Shown: positions 1 through 8,088, numbered from the stretch's first letter. The stretch is 41,447 nt of DNA from an uncultured Anaerolineaceae bacterium (GCA_937967805.1 CALBTC010000221.1:1-41447), one strand, 5' to 3'. Program-made: numbers and translations. The notes: generated by a model from the letters alone, not told the origin.

Positions 1-392
1 TCCAGCCGCTGGCCGATGCGGTGGCGGTGTACGATTCGTTTCAGGAGATGCTGCCAGGGCGGGTGAACCGGCTGACCGACCAATTGGCCGACTATGAGTT
101 TACGGTAGACCTGCACGGCACGCGCTCCCCGGCCAACATCCCTACCGAGTTTGTGTTGACGACGCAAGAAATGCACAATCCCTTGGCAACGTTTGGGCTG
201 GAAAGACGGCCGTTGCTCGACAACGTCATCCACCAGCAGCCCGGCCACGGCCTCAATTTCGGCCGCACTGCCGATTTGGACCAAAGCTGGCGCGCCCGTC
301 TGCGTGCTGCCAGCCGCCGCCACGCCTACTTTGCCCGCCGGCAGGTGGGGCTAAGGCGGCGCTTGAAATGGTGGTTAGGGAAGTGGCTTTGA
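1..392 (+). CDS. 3' end of an unrecognised protein (partial)
   Basis: The frame is open from the left edge of the window, so the true start lies outside it; about 130 codons are visible, ending at TGA 390-392. I do not recognise the family. The visible part is rich in His and Arg, and the last 30 residues are strongly basic, ending in RRLKWWLGKWL, which could contact a membrane or nucleic acid (inference). One ACGGCCGT palindrome at 206-213 is read in the rare Arg-Pro frame. The gene converges on the citrate synthase, and a hairpin lies between the two stop codons. Confidence 0.6.
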   Translation, partial: QPLADAVAVYDSFQEMLPGRVNRLTDQLADYEFTVDLHGTRSPANIPTEFVLTTQEMHNPLATFGLERRPLLDNVIHQQPGHGLNFGRTADLDQSWRARLRAASRRHAYFARRQVGLRRRLKWWLGKWL

Positions 393-406
393 AGGATTTT
401 TATCAA

Positions 407-480
407 AGATTTCGCAGAACCTGTCCTGAGCGAAGCCGAAGGATTGAAAGGATTAAAAAACTGTGGAATCTGCGAAATCT
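407..480. repeat. 12-bp inverted repeat between convergent genes
   Basis: Arms AGATTTCGCAGA (407-418) and TCTGCGAAATCT (469-480) are perfect complements. The loop contains CCTGTCCTGAGCGAAGCCG (419-437) and A/G-rich sequence. It may act as a bidirectional transcript end, but neither side has a proper T-tract. Its wording resembles the other intergenic repeats in the window built on 'cgcagat'. Confidence 0.55.
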
Positions 481-493
481 GTGGATATATTTC

Positions 494-1630
494 CTACCGT
501 TTGGACACCGGAACCCACTCACGATTCATTTCGCCAATGTAGCGGGATTGGGGGCGGATGAGACGGCCGTACTGAATCTGCTCAAAACAGTGGGCTAGCC
601 AGCCGGCGGTGCGCCCGATGGCGAAGGTGGGGGTGAAGATGTCGGTCTCCAGCCCCAGGCCGTGCAGCAGGAGGGCGGTGTAAAACTCCACGTTGGTTTG
701 CAGATTGCGTCCCGGTTTGTGAATGGCTAGCAGGCGAACGGCCGTTTCTTCCACCGTTTTGGCCAATTCATACAGCGCCATATCGCCATCGGCACGGAAC
801 ATCTTCTCCGCTGCCGTGCTCAGCACCTCAGCCCGCGGATCGCGCACCTTGTAGACACGATGGCCAAAGCCCATCAGCCGCTCACCGGCGTCCAGCTTGG
901 CTCGCAGAATGGCTTCGGCCCGATCAGCAGTGCCAATCTCGAACACCGTGTCCAGCGCCGGACCAGGCGCGCCGCCGTGCAGCGGCCCTTTCAATGCCCC
1001 AATTGCCCCGGCAATGGCCGAAACCAGGTCTGACTGGGTAGCCACGATGACGTGGGCGGCAAAGGTTGAGGCGTTTAGGCCGTGATCGACGACGGTGTTG
1101 AGGTACGTTTCCAGTCCGCGCACGCGGGCGTCGCTGGGTTGCTCACCGGTGAGCATATAGAGGAAGTTGGCCGCGTGGCTCAACTTGGGATCGGGTACGA
1201 CGGGTTCTGCGCCCTGCCGCAGCCGGTGGTAGCTGGCCACAATCGTGGCGATGCGGGCCACAACGATTTTGGCCATAGTGAGATGATCGGCCTCACGGCT
1301 GTCCAAATCCAGCGTGGCTGAAGCCATGCGCAGTGCATTCATCGGGGTGGTGCGGGCGCGGGCGGCTTCGCGTAGTAAGTTTAGCGTAGCGGCGGGCAAC
1401 GGCCGTAAAGCCACCAGCTCGTTTTTCAGATTGGTGAGTTCGGTTTGGGTAGGGAGACGGCCGTTCCATAACAAAAAGATTGTCTCCTCAAACGTCGCGT
1501 TGGCAGCCAGCCGCGCCAGCGGAAATCCGGCGATAATCAGCTCCCCTTTCAGCCCATCCACGTGGCTCAAGGCCGTCTCTGCGGCCACGATCCCGTCCAG
1601 GCCGGGAGCATATCCATTTTGTGTTGACAT
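494..1630 (-). CDS. gltA: Citrate synthase (citrate/2-methylcitrate synthase family)
   Basis: Condenses acetyl-CoA (or propionyl-CoA in methylcitrate synthases) with oxaloacetate in the cytoplasm. At 378 residues it has the length of the short bacterial form. Visible active-site motifs are HGLNAST (His183), FGHRVYK (His257) and NVEFYTALLL, where the catalytic acid is Glu315 rather than the usual Asp; from memory this occurs in some actinobacterial-type enzymes. The C-terminal RYIGE motif is present. Start ATG 1630-1628 is preceded by AAGGAG about 6 nt upstream. It is divergent from the dehydratase, and a promoter with good consensus lies at 1791-1764 on the minus strand. It carries five ACGGCCGT copies. 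Citrate versus methylcitrate specificity cannot be told from sequence alone. Confidence 0.93.
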   Translation of the reverse strand: MSTQNGYAPGLDGIVAAETALSHVDGLKGELIIAGFPLARLAANATFEETIFLLWNGRLPTQTELTNLKNELVALRPLPAATLNLLREAARARTTPMNALRMASATLDLDSREADHLTMAKIVVARIATIVASYHRLRQGAEPVVPDPKLSHAANFLYMLTGEQPSDARVRGLETYLNTVVDHGLNASTFAAHVIVATQSDLVSAIAGAIGALKGPLHGGAPGPALDTVFEIGTADRAEAILRAKLDAGERLMGFGHRVYKVRDPRAEVLSTAAEKMFRADGDMALYELAKTVEETAVRLLAIHKPGRNLQTNVEFYTALLLHGLGLETDIFTPTFAIGRTAGWLAHCFEQIQYGRLIRPQSRYIGEMNREWVPVSKR

Positions 1631-1656
1631 GTTGACTCCTTAAATGGATGGCAAGC

Positions 1657-1700
1657 GGCAGGTCGCAGGCTATTTACTTGCAACCTGCAACCTGTCACTT
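1657..1700. repeat. Short imperfect inverted repeat (CAGG / CCTG words)
   Basis: The segment holds GCAGGTCGCAGG followed by CCTGCAACCTG words that can pair imperfectly, then a pyrimidine-rich run of CACTT/TCACTTC words to about 1725. It lies in the 5' leader of the citrate synthase transcript. It looks like a dispersed intergenic repeat rather than a regulatory site. Confidence 0.35.
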
Positions 1701-1763
1701 CTCACTTCTTACTTTCCACTTTTCATTAGAAGTTGACTCCATCAGCCAATATCAGTATGCTTC

Positions 1764-1791
1764 ATTTTAATAGTTGATTGATTGGTGTCAA
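1764..1791 (-). promoter_or_regulatory. Predicted sigma-70-type promoter for citrate synthase
   Basis: On the minus strand TTGACA (1791-1786) is followed by 16 nt and TAAAAT (1769-1764), close to consensus. The predicted leader before the ATG at 1630 is about 125 nt and contains the CAGG/CCTG repeat. Confidence 0.6.
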
Positions 1792-1810
1792 TATTGATCA
1801 AATAATCAAT
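1777..1810. promoter_or_regulatory. AT-rich dyad overlapping the citrate synthase promoter
   Basis: ATTGATT (1777-1783) and AATCAAT (1804-1810) form a dyad around the palindrome TTGATCAA (1794-1801). It overlaps the -35 of the citrate synthase promoter and ends just before the dehydratase start. That position would suit an operator controlling both divergent genes, which is an inference. Confidence 0.35.
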
Positions 1811-1824
1811 GTAAGGCGGTGATG

Positions 1825-2781
1825 ATGATTGAATTGGCGGAATTTTTACAGGCGAGACGGCGGATACGGCCGACCATCCACTACACGCCCCTGATTCGCA
1901 GCGACTACCTGAGCGAGCTGACGGGCGGCGACATCTGGCTCAAGCTGGAAAACCAGCAGCCGACCGGCTCCTTCAAGGTGCGCGGGGCGTCAAACAAAAT
2001 CAGCCGGCTCAGCGAAACCGAAAAAGTGCAGGGGATTGTCACCGCTTCGGCCGGAAACCACGCGCTGGGCGTGGCCCATGCGGCCACCGCGCTGGGGCTG
2101 CCGCAGGTAGACATTTTTGTGCCGGAAACAGCGCCGGAAGCCAAGCTTAAAAAGCTGCGCCGCTTTCCCGTCAGCCTGCATCTGGCGGGGCAAACGTATG
2201 AAGATGCCCACCAGGCAGCAGCAGCCTTTGCCGCGCGAACCGGCGCGCTGGAGATTTCAGCCTATGACGACCTGGACGTGATCACCGGGCAGGGCACGAT
2301 TGGCGTGGAGATCATGACCAATTTGCCGGCGGCGGAGCTGATTGTGGTACCGGTGGGTGGTGGCGGATTGGTCGGTGGCGTGGCAACGGCCGTGCGCCAC
2401 ATCAAACCATCCTGCCGCATCATCGGCGTGCAGCCGGAAGCCAGCCCGGCAGCCCGGCTCAGCTTTGCCCAAAACAGGGCCATCGACCCCTATGACCATG
2501 CACCGACCATTGCCGATGGCCTGGCCGGCGGCTTTGGAGCCGCACCATTTCAATTGTTGCAAGCCCATCCGCCAGAAATTGTGCTGGTTAGCGAGGCCCA
2601 GATTCGCCAGGCAATTTTGGCGCTGCTGGCAGAGCACCAACTGGTTATCGAGCCATCGGGGGCAGCGGCGTTTGCCCCTTTGCTGGCGGGTTTGGTGGAT
2701 GTGGCGGAGAAAACGGCCGTTTGCATTCTCACCGGCGGGAATTTGGCGCTGGATTTGCTGCGTGAGGTTGTGAATCGCTAA
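1825..2781 (+). CDS. Threonine/serine dehydratase-like PLP enzyme (ammonia-lyase)
   Basis: A fold-type II PLP enzyme, most like catabolic or biosynthetic threonine ammonia-lyase, which deaminates threonine to 2-oxobutyrate in the cytoplasm. The PLP lysine lies in GSFKVRGA (Lys51) and the phosphate-binding glycine loop GGGGLVGG near residue 176. At 318 residues it has only the catalytic domain and no C-terminal ACT-type regulatory domain, so feedback inhibition by isoleucine is unlikely. Three in-frame starts sit together (GTG 1819, ATG 1822, ATG 1825); I chose 1825 for its spacing from AAGGCGG (1813-1819). 2-Oxobutyrate yields propionyl-CoA, a possible link to the flanking citrate synthases (inference). 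Serine racemase or diaminopropionate lyase are less likely readings. Confidence 0.87.
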   Translation: MIELAEFLQARRRIRPTIHYTPLIRSDYLSELTGGDIWLKLENQQPTGSFKVRGASNKISRLSETEKVQGIVTASAGNHALGVAHAATALGLPQVDIFVPETAPEAKLKKLRRFPVSLHLAGQTYEDAHQAAAAFAARTGALEISAYDDLDVITGQGTIGVEIMTNLPAAELIVVPVGGGGLVGGVATAVRHIKPSCRIIGVQPEASPAARLSFAQNRAIDPYDHAPTIADGLAGGFGAAPFQLLQAHPPEIVLVSEAQIRQAILALLAEHQLVIEPSGAAAFAPLLAGLVDVAEKTAVCILTGGNLALDLLREVVNR

Positions 2782-2782
2782 T

Positions 2783-2810
2783 GTAGGGAATTAGTGCGCT
2801 ATTTCCCTAC
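2783..2810. promoter_or_regulatory. 28-bp near-perfect palindrome upstream of the HTH-citrate synthase
   Basis: GTAGGGAA (2783-2790) and TTCCCTAC (2803-2810) pair perfectly, and the centre TTAGTGCGCTAT is also nearly symmetric. It starts 2 nt after the dehydratase stop and ends 21 nt before the next ATG. It could be an operator, possibly for the HTH domain of the adjacent product, or an RNA hairpin. No T-run follows it. Confidence 0.45.
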
Positions 2811-2831
2811 CAATTCTCCAAAGGTTTTAGC

Positions 2832-4067
2832 ATGACAGAAGGCAACTATTTAACCGCCAAAGAAGCCGCCGCTGCCTTAGAAATCACGCTGCCGACGCTG
2901 TATGCTTACGTTAGTCGTGGGCTCATTCGCTCGGAGCCAGGGAAGGGCAAGAGCCGGGCAAAGCGGTACCGGCGCGCAGACGTAGAGGGGCTGCTGGCGC
3001 GCAAGGCGCTGCGCAAAAATCCGGCCATGGCGGCCGAGTCCGCGCTGCATTGGGGAACGCCGGTGCTGGCCTCGGCGGTGACGTTGATTGAAGACGGCCG
3101 TTTCTACTACAGAGGTCATGATGCCGTTGAGCTGTCTCAAACGGCGTCGTTTGAAGCGGTGACCTCGCTGCTGTGGCGCGATTCGCTGGCGGCGGCCGAT
3201 TTGTTTCCACCTGAGCTGCCGTCCCGTTTGCGGCAGCGCATAACCGAGGTGCAGCCCATTTTGCAGCCGCTCCCCTTGTTTTCGCGGTTTCAACTCTTGC
3301 TGCCATTGCTGGCGGAACATGATTTGGCGGCGTATGATTTGGCGGAAACGGCCGTGTGCCACACCGGAGCACGTTTGCTTCACCTTTTCACCTGGGCTGT
3401 GACAGACACGCAACCACAGTTCAGCGTGGCGGCCACGTTGCAGCAGGCGTGGGCACCGGACCTGCCGGAGGTGGAAGCGCTGCTCAACACAGCGCTCATC
3501 CTGTGCGCCGATCATGAACTGAACGCGTCGGCGTTTGCGGCGCGGGTGGTGGCCTCGGCGCAGGCGAATCCGTATGCGGTGGTGCAGGCGGGATTGGCAG
3601 CACTGCAAGGGGCGCTGCACGGCGGCCATACGGAGCGGGTGGCAGCACTGCTGCGCGAGGCAGAATCGGCCGATGGGGTACGTCCGGTAGTGGCTGTCCG
3701 GCTGCGACAGGGTGAGATTATTCCCGGATTTGGCCATCCTTTGTACCCGGCCGGCGACCCACGGGGTCGGCTGCTGCTGGATTTGGTAGCAGAGGTATTT
3801 GCGGGGGATACGGCCGTTACTATCGCGCAGAAATTAATTGAGGTAATGGCCGAAGCCACCGGCCAACTACCCACGATTGATTTAGGTCTGGTTGCCCTGG
3901 CGCGCGCTGCCAGACTGCCACGTGGGGCTCCACTCACTTTGTTCGCCCTGGGCCGAACGGCCGGCTGGCTTGGGCAGGCCATCGAGCAGTACAAAGAGGA
4001 GCAGCTCATCCGTCCCCGAGCCCGTTACATAGGTAAACGGCCTGCGGCTGTACAGATAGGCCATTGA
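2832..4067 (+). CDS. Citrate synthase-family protein with N-terminal helix-turn-helix domain
   Basis: Residues 1-55 form an excisionase/MerR-type winged helix (YLTAKEAAAAL, then TLYAYVSRGLI), joined to a shortened citrate synthase domain. Both catalytic histidines are present (HELNASA, His228; FGHPLYP, His302), as is the acid (Asp350 in TIDLGL), so the enzyme part may be active. It ends with the family's RYIGK motif. HTH-fused citrate synthase homologues are known as a subfamily often found beside a normal citrate synthase, but their role is unsettled; a metabolite-sensing regulator is one reading. It follows the dehydratase by 50 bp, likely co-transcribed. An AAGG-type ribosome site lies before the ATG. 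Confidence 0.87.
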   Translation: MTEGNYLTAKEAAAALEITLPTLYAYVSRGLIRSEPGKGKSRAKRYRRADVEGLLARKALRKNPAMAAESALHWGTPVLASAVTLIEDGRFYYRGHDAVELSQTASFEAVTSLLWRDSLAAADLFPPELPSRLRQRITEVQPILQPLPLFSRFQLLLPLLAEHDLAAYDLAETAVCHTGARLLHLFTWAVTDTQPQFSVAATLQQAWAPDLPEVEALLNTALILCADHELNASAFAARVVASAQANPYAVVQAGLAALQGALHGGHTERVAALLREAESADGVRPVVAVRLRQGEIIPGFGHPLYPAGDPRGRLLLDLVAEVFAGDTAVTIAQKLIEVMAEATGQLPTIDLGLVALARAARLPRGAPLTLFALGRTAGWLGQAIEQYKEEQLIRPRARYIGKRPAAVQIGH

Positions 4068-4091
4068 CGAAAAACCCAAAGTTTGTTCATA

Positions 4092-4358
4092 ATGGCGGTC
4101 ATGTTTCAATCTTTGCGACGTGTTATTTTACCGGTAACGGCCGTTCTCTGCCTGATCATTGGCTTGTTTTGGGTCTGGTTCTGGTATGAATTTAGTCTGA
4201 AATGGGCCTTGGCCGATACCATGCCCGCGCCGGGTGATTCCGCGGTCGTTTTTTTCGGCAGCGGTGTGGCTGAATTGGGCTTTCTGGCCTTTGGCTGGCT
4301 GCTGTTGGCGCTGGTTTTGTACGGGCTGCATCGACGCTGGCGGCGTTCTCCCGGTTGA
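4092..4358 (+). CDS. Small two-helix membrane protein of unknown function
   Basis: About 88 residues from ATG 4092; a second ATG at 4101 is also possible, and neither has a strong ribosome site. Two hydrophobic helices are visible: near the N-terminus after FQSLRR, and near the C-terminus (ELGFLAFGWLLLALVLYGL) before a basic tail. I recognise no family. The ACGGCCGT at 4137 lies inside the first helix as Thr-Ala-Val, and its codons resemble the neighbours, which supports the gene being real. It lies 24 bp after the HTH-citrate synthase, so it may be the last gene of that operon. Confidence 0.5.
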   Translation: MAVMFQSLRRVILPVTAVLCLIIGLFWVWFWYEFSLKWALADTMPAPGDSAVVFFGSGVAELGFLAFGWLLLALVLYGLHRRWRRSPG

Positions 4359-4364
4359 ATTACT

Positions 4365-4409
4365 CCGGAAAATTCAATTATGATCCAGATTCTGCCGGGC
4401 ATTTTCCGG
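4365..4409. repeat. 9-bp inverted repeat after the small membrane gene
   Basis: CCGGAAAAT (4365-4373) and ATTTTCCGG (4401-4409) pair across a 27-nt loop, 7 nt after the stop codon. A T6 run follows only later (about 4435-4440), so termination here is possible but weakly supported. Confidence 0.35.
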
Positions 4410-4490
4410 GGAAATGGTGTGGCTGTAGTCGGCCGTTTTTTACCCCCACACAATTCCGCATTACAATACCTCCTCATAAATAAACCACCC

Positions 4491-4640
4491 TGTAGGGGCG
4501 GGACGGCGCGGTATGGCCTTACATGAAGCAAGGCACCTTTGCTCCGCGCCGTCTCGCCCAACGGTATCGGAGGGCGAGACAGGCGGGAATAATGACCGTT
4601 CTACATGGCAAAAGCGTTTCCCGCCTGTCCCGCCCCTACA
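4491..4640. repeat. Nested inverted-repeat element, about 150 bp
   Basis: Outer arms TGTAGGGGCGGGAC (4491-4504) and GTCCCGCCCCTACA (4627-4640) are perfect. Inside are three more pairings: GACGGCGCGG (4502-4511) with CCGCGCCGTC (4544-4553), TCTCGCCC (4552-4559) with GGGCGAGA (4572-4579), and GGCGGGAA (from about 4582) with TTCCCGCC (about 4618-4625). It resembles a non-autonomous dispersed element and carries no gene. It ends 9 bp before the kinase start codon. Confidence 0.6.
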
Positions 4641-4649
4641 AAATGTAAC

Positions 4650-6860
4650 ATGGCAAAAATAAACCTCCTTCACCGATTTTCCCTGGCCCAGGATGAAACC
4701 GTTGAGCTAAACATGGACGATCTGCGCGGGCGGCTGGTGCAGCGGCTGGCGCTGCTGGTCATTGGCGTGGGGCAGATGTTTGTGTTGTTTTACGAATCAT
4801 CCAGGTCGTTCCCTTTGCCGGCAATTGGCTTTTGGCTGCTGCTGACTGGCTTGGGGCTTGGCTCGCTGTCGCTTTCAGGACGTGCACCGCGGCTGGCGCG
4901 GCATTTGTTGGTGTGGGGCTTAACGGCCGTTCTCCTCTACGCCATGATTTATTTACCGGCCACCTGGCTGCCCTTTGTCGGCGTGCTGCTTATCTTTTGC
5001 CAGGCGATGCTGGTGCAGGGAAGTGAATTTATTAGCGGGACGCTGCTGGCGGGAACGGCCGTTTACCTGGCCGTTGTCGAAAATTATCCTTACCCCCTGG
5101 CCGGCGTCCTGACCAACCTCATTTTAGCCGTGATGATCGCCTGGCTGACGATTCGCGCTCTGTACACTGCGCTGGATTGGCTCAGCAAAACACAGCGCCG
5201 TGCCGAGCAGCTGCTGGACATCACGCGCAGCCAGCAGGCAGAACTGCGCAGCACCGTCAAATCATTGCAAATCACCAACGAGCTGCGCCTGCAAGCCGAG
5301 CGTGAGCTGCTCATTGCCAACAAGCAGGCGCGCGAGTCGCAGCGGATGAAGGAGCAGTTTGCCGCCAACATCAGCCACGAATTTCGCACGCCGCTCAGCA
5401 TTATTTTGGGCTTTAGCGAAGTGATGTACCTCTCGCCGGAAGTGTATGGCGGTTTGTCCTGGCCGCCCAAGCTGTACCGGGACGTGAGCCAGATTTACCG
5501 CAACAGCCGCCACCTCATGAGCATGATCGACGACATTCTCGATTTGTCCCATTTTGAGATGACCGGCTTTACCCTGACCAAGCAGCCAACGGAACTGGAA
5601 CCACTGCTGCAAGAAACCCTGGGCATGGTGGCCGACCTGTTCCGCAACGATGCCGTCACGCTGAAAGCGGAAATCGAGCCGGATTTGCCGCTGCTGGAGC
5701 TGGACCGCACCCGAATGCGCCAGGTCTTTTTGAACTTGCTCAACAATGCCTGCCGCTTTACGGAAAAAGGCACCGTTTGCCTGCGCGCTTTCCGGCAGGA
5801 TGGCGAGGTGCGCATTCAGGTTGTGGACACCGGTCCTGGCATCCCGGAAGAGCAGTTGGCCCGTATTTTTACCGAGTTTTACCAGGTGGATTATTCGCTG
5901 AGCCGCAAGCACGGTGGGACGGGATTGGGGTTGGCCATTTGCCAACGGTTTGTCCAGGCGCACGACGGCCGTATCTGGGTAGACAGCGTCATGGGGGAGG
6001 GTTCGACCTTTACCGTTGCCCTGGCTGCCGAAGAAACAACGCCGGGCGGCCAGCTGTACCGCACGCGCGATTTAGAAGCCCGAGCCTCGGACAGGCCGGC
6101 ACCCGTTCTGGTTGTCGATCCCGATCCGGCGGTGACCAGCCTGGTGCAGCGCCATCTAACCGATTATGAAGTGATTCCCCTGGCCGGCGGCACAGATTTA
6201 GAGGCGCAGGTCGCCACGCACCATCCGGTGGCGGTGGTGTGGAACGTGACGCCGGGTGACACACCACCTGCCCCAGCTTTGTCGATGCCGGTGCCGGTGA
6301 TCACCTGCTCGCTGCCCAGCCGCACCTGGATGGCCGACGCGTTTGGTGCGCTGGCCTGCCTCACCAAGCCAATCAATTTTGAACAGCTCAACCAGTACAT
6401 CGACACGCTTGGCGTAGAAAATTTGCTGGTGGTAGATGACAACAGCGGCATTTGCCAACTGGTGGAGCGTGGCCTGACGGCCCGTTCGGACGCAGTGACA
6501 GTGCGTGTGGCTTATGACGGCGAAAGCGGCCTGAGCGCCATGCACCAGCAGCCGCCCGATTTGCTGCTGCTTGATTTGATCATGCCGGGATTGAGCGGCC
6601 GTCAACTCTTTGACATCATGCAGGAAGATGAGGTATTGGCGGAGATTCCCGTCATTTTGCTCACGGCGACTGATTTCATCAGCGAGCAGTTTGTGGGACA
6701 GAACAGCCAGCTCACGATACACCGCTCGCAAATGTTGCAGCCGTTGGAGCTGCTGCACTGTATCCAGCCTATTTTGAAGGTATTGCAGCCGCCGTACGGC
6801 AACTTCCTGGCCGATGCAGCGCTGGGTGAACCGGAACAGGTGGTTGAGGAAGTGGCATGA
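4650..6860 (+). CDS. Membrane hybrid sensor histidine kinase with two C-terminal receiver-like domains
   Basis: From ATG 4650 the protein has 736 residues. Residues 30-170 hold about six hydrophobic helices with little extracytoplasmic sequence; a coiled-coil linker (about 175-230) leads to the HisKA domain with phospho-acceptor His243 (NISHEFRTP). The ATPase domain follows with LLNNACRFT, DTGPGIP and GGTGLGL. A first receiver-like domain (about 484-588) has Asn in place of the phospho-Asp (VVWNVTP), so it is a pseudo-receiver. A second (about 590-715) keeps the acidic pair and Asp (LLLLDLIMPG) but shows no Lys-Pro near its end. An in-frame ATG at 4605 lies in the inverted repeat and ATG 4713 is an alternative start. 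The stop overlaps the next gene's ATG. Confidence 0.88.
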   Translation: MAKINLLHRFSLAQDETVELNMDDLRGRLVQRLALLVIGVGQMFVLFYESSRSFPLPAIGFWLLLTGLGLGSLSLSGRAPRLARHLLVWGLTAVLLYAMIYLPATWLPFVGVLLIFCQAMLVQGSEFISGTLLAGTAVYLAVVENYPYPLAGVLTNLILAVMIAWLTIRALYTALDWLSKTQRRAEQLLDITRSQQAELRSTVKSLQITNELRLQAERELLIANKQARESQRMKEQFAANISHEFRTPLSIILGFSEVMYLSPEVYGGLSWPPKLYRDVSQIYRNSRHLMSMIDDILDLSHFEMTGFTLTKQPTELEPLLQETLGMVADLFRNDAVTLKAEIEPDLPLLELDRTRMRQVFLNLLNNACRFTEKGTVCLRAFRQDGEVRIQVVDTGPGIPEEQLARIFTEFYQVDYSLSRKHGGTGLGLAICQRFVQAHDGRIWVDSVMGEGSTFTVALAAEETTPGGQLYRTRDLEARASDRPAPVLVVDPDPAVTSLVQRHLTDYEVIPLAGGTDLEAQVATHHPVAVVWNVTPGDTPPAPALSMPVPVITCSLPSRTWMADAFGALACLTKPINFEQLNQYIDTLGVENLLVVDDNSGICQLVERGLTARSDAVTVRVAYDGESGLSAMHQQPPDLLLLDLIMPGLSGRQLFDIMQEDEVLAEIPVILLTATDFISEQFVGQNSQLTIHRSQMLQPLELLHCIQPILKVLQPPYGNFLADAALGEPEQVVEEVA

Positions 6861-8068
6861 CCGAGTCCATCATCCCTGAACCCGTGCCTGAATTTGTAGA
6901 TAGTGTCAAGCTGGCGCTGGAGCATCTGTACGATTTTGCCTTTTTGCAAAAACTGCCCCTGGCGCAGCAGTTATCTGACAGCAAAAAGCGGCCAAGCCAG
7001 ACGTTGGGCCATCACCTGCGGCGGGAGCTGATTGAGGCGATTGAAGCGTTGAGTCCGGAGCCAGGCGCGGCGGCCCACACGCCGGATATGCGGCAGTACA
7101 ATTTGCTCCAGCTTCATTACGTGGAGGGATTGACGGTGCAGGAAGTGGGGCAGCGGCTGGGGCTTTCTACGCGGCAGACGCACCGCTCATTGCGCCGGGC
7201 GGAGGAGAGTGTGGCCACCATTTTGTGGGCGCGGGTGCAGTCGTCGCTGGCTGAGGCCCAGGATGATTTGTCGGCGGCACAGCTTTCGTCGGTGCAGGCG
7301 GAGATTGCCCAGTTGGAAACGACGCTCCAGCCGACGGACCTGGTGCAGCTTGTGCAAGAGGCACAAAAAGCGGTGGCTCCGTTGGCGCAATCGCGGCAGG
7401 TTGTGGTTCAGTTGGAGGAGCCATTGCCGCGAATGGTGGTTTCGGTGGATACGGCCGTTTCCCGCCAGCTTCTCGTGAGTATCCTTAGCCGGCTTATCCA
7501 GACGACGCAGCAGGAAACCATCACCATTCGCGGTTCGCTGGGAGGGGAGATGGCCTTGCTGTCCCTCTCTTTCCCGGCTGTCGAGCCATTGCCCCACGAC
7601 TTTGCCGCCGATAAGGTAATTGCCCCGCTGGCCGACCGGTTGGGCTGGCAAATGAGGGTAGCAGATGAGGGGAACGGCCGTTACCAGCTCCAGGTCAATA
7701 TCCCGCTGCACGGTCCGGTGGTGCTGGTGGTGGATGATAACCAGGGGCTGGTTGAGCTGCTGGAGCGCTACCTGACCGGGCACAACTGCCGCGTCCTTGC
7801 CGCCAACAGCGGCGAAGAAGGGCTGGAGGTGCTGAGTCGTACCACGCCCGACGCCATCATTCTGGATGCGATGATGCCCGACGTGAGTGGCTGGGATGTG
7901 CTGCAAGCAATACGGACAAGGCCGGAAACGGCCGAAACCCCCGTCATCATCTGCTCCGTCTTCAACGACCCCGAACTGGCCTATGCGTTGGGCGCGTCCC
8001 ACTTCATCTCCAAACCCGTCAGCCGCGACCAAATCCTGACGGCCCTGCGCCAACTGAATGTGGTTTGA
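6857..8068 (+). CDS. Response regulator with sigma-region-4-like HTH and C-terminal receiver
   Basis: The gene starts in the kinase stop codon (ATGA overlap), so the two are translationally coupled and likely partners. Residues 82-117 look like a sigma-70 region 4 helix-turn-helix (YVEGLTVQEVGQRLGLSTR). Residues 140-285 resemble an eroded histidine-kinase ATPase fold, with a helical segment and the remnant VVSVDTAVSRQLLVSIL but no clear N, G1 or G2 boxes. Residues 288-403 are a full receiver with an acidic pair, Asp337 (IILDAMMP), Ser and Lys-Pro (ISKPVS). It may therefore take phosphate from the upstream kinase and act on transcription (inference). Placing the DNA-binding part first and the receiver last is the reverse of the usual order. 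Confidence 0.8.
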   Translation: MTESIIPEPVPEFVDSVKLALEHLYDFAFLQKLPLAQQLSDSKKRPSQTLGHHLRRELIEAIEALSPEPGAAAHTPDMRQYNLLQLHYVEGLTVQEVGQRLGLSTRQTHRSLRRAEESVATILWARVQSSLAEAQDDLSAAQLSSVQAEIAQLETTLQPTDLVQLVQEAQKAVAPLAQSRQVVVQLEEPLPRMVVSVDTAVSRQLLVSILSRLIQTTQQETITIRGSLGGEMALLSLSFPAVEPLPHDFAADKVIAPLADRLGWQMRVADEGNGRYQLQVNIPLHGPVVLVVDDNQGLVELLERYLTGHNCRVLAANSGEEGLEVLSRTTPDAIILDAMMPDVSGWDVLQAIRTRPETAETPVIICSVFNDPELAYALGASHFISKPVSRDQILTALRQLNVV

Positions 8069-8088
8069 ACCTTATCCCTTCTTTCGTT

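Noticed and set aside
2877..3737. 286-codon minus-strand open frame in the HTH-citrate synthase
   Set aside because: The basic low-complexity translation is an antisense artefact; the plus strand has catalytic motifs throughout.
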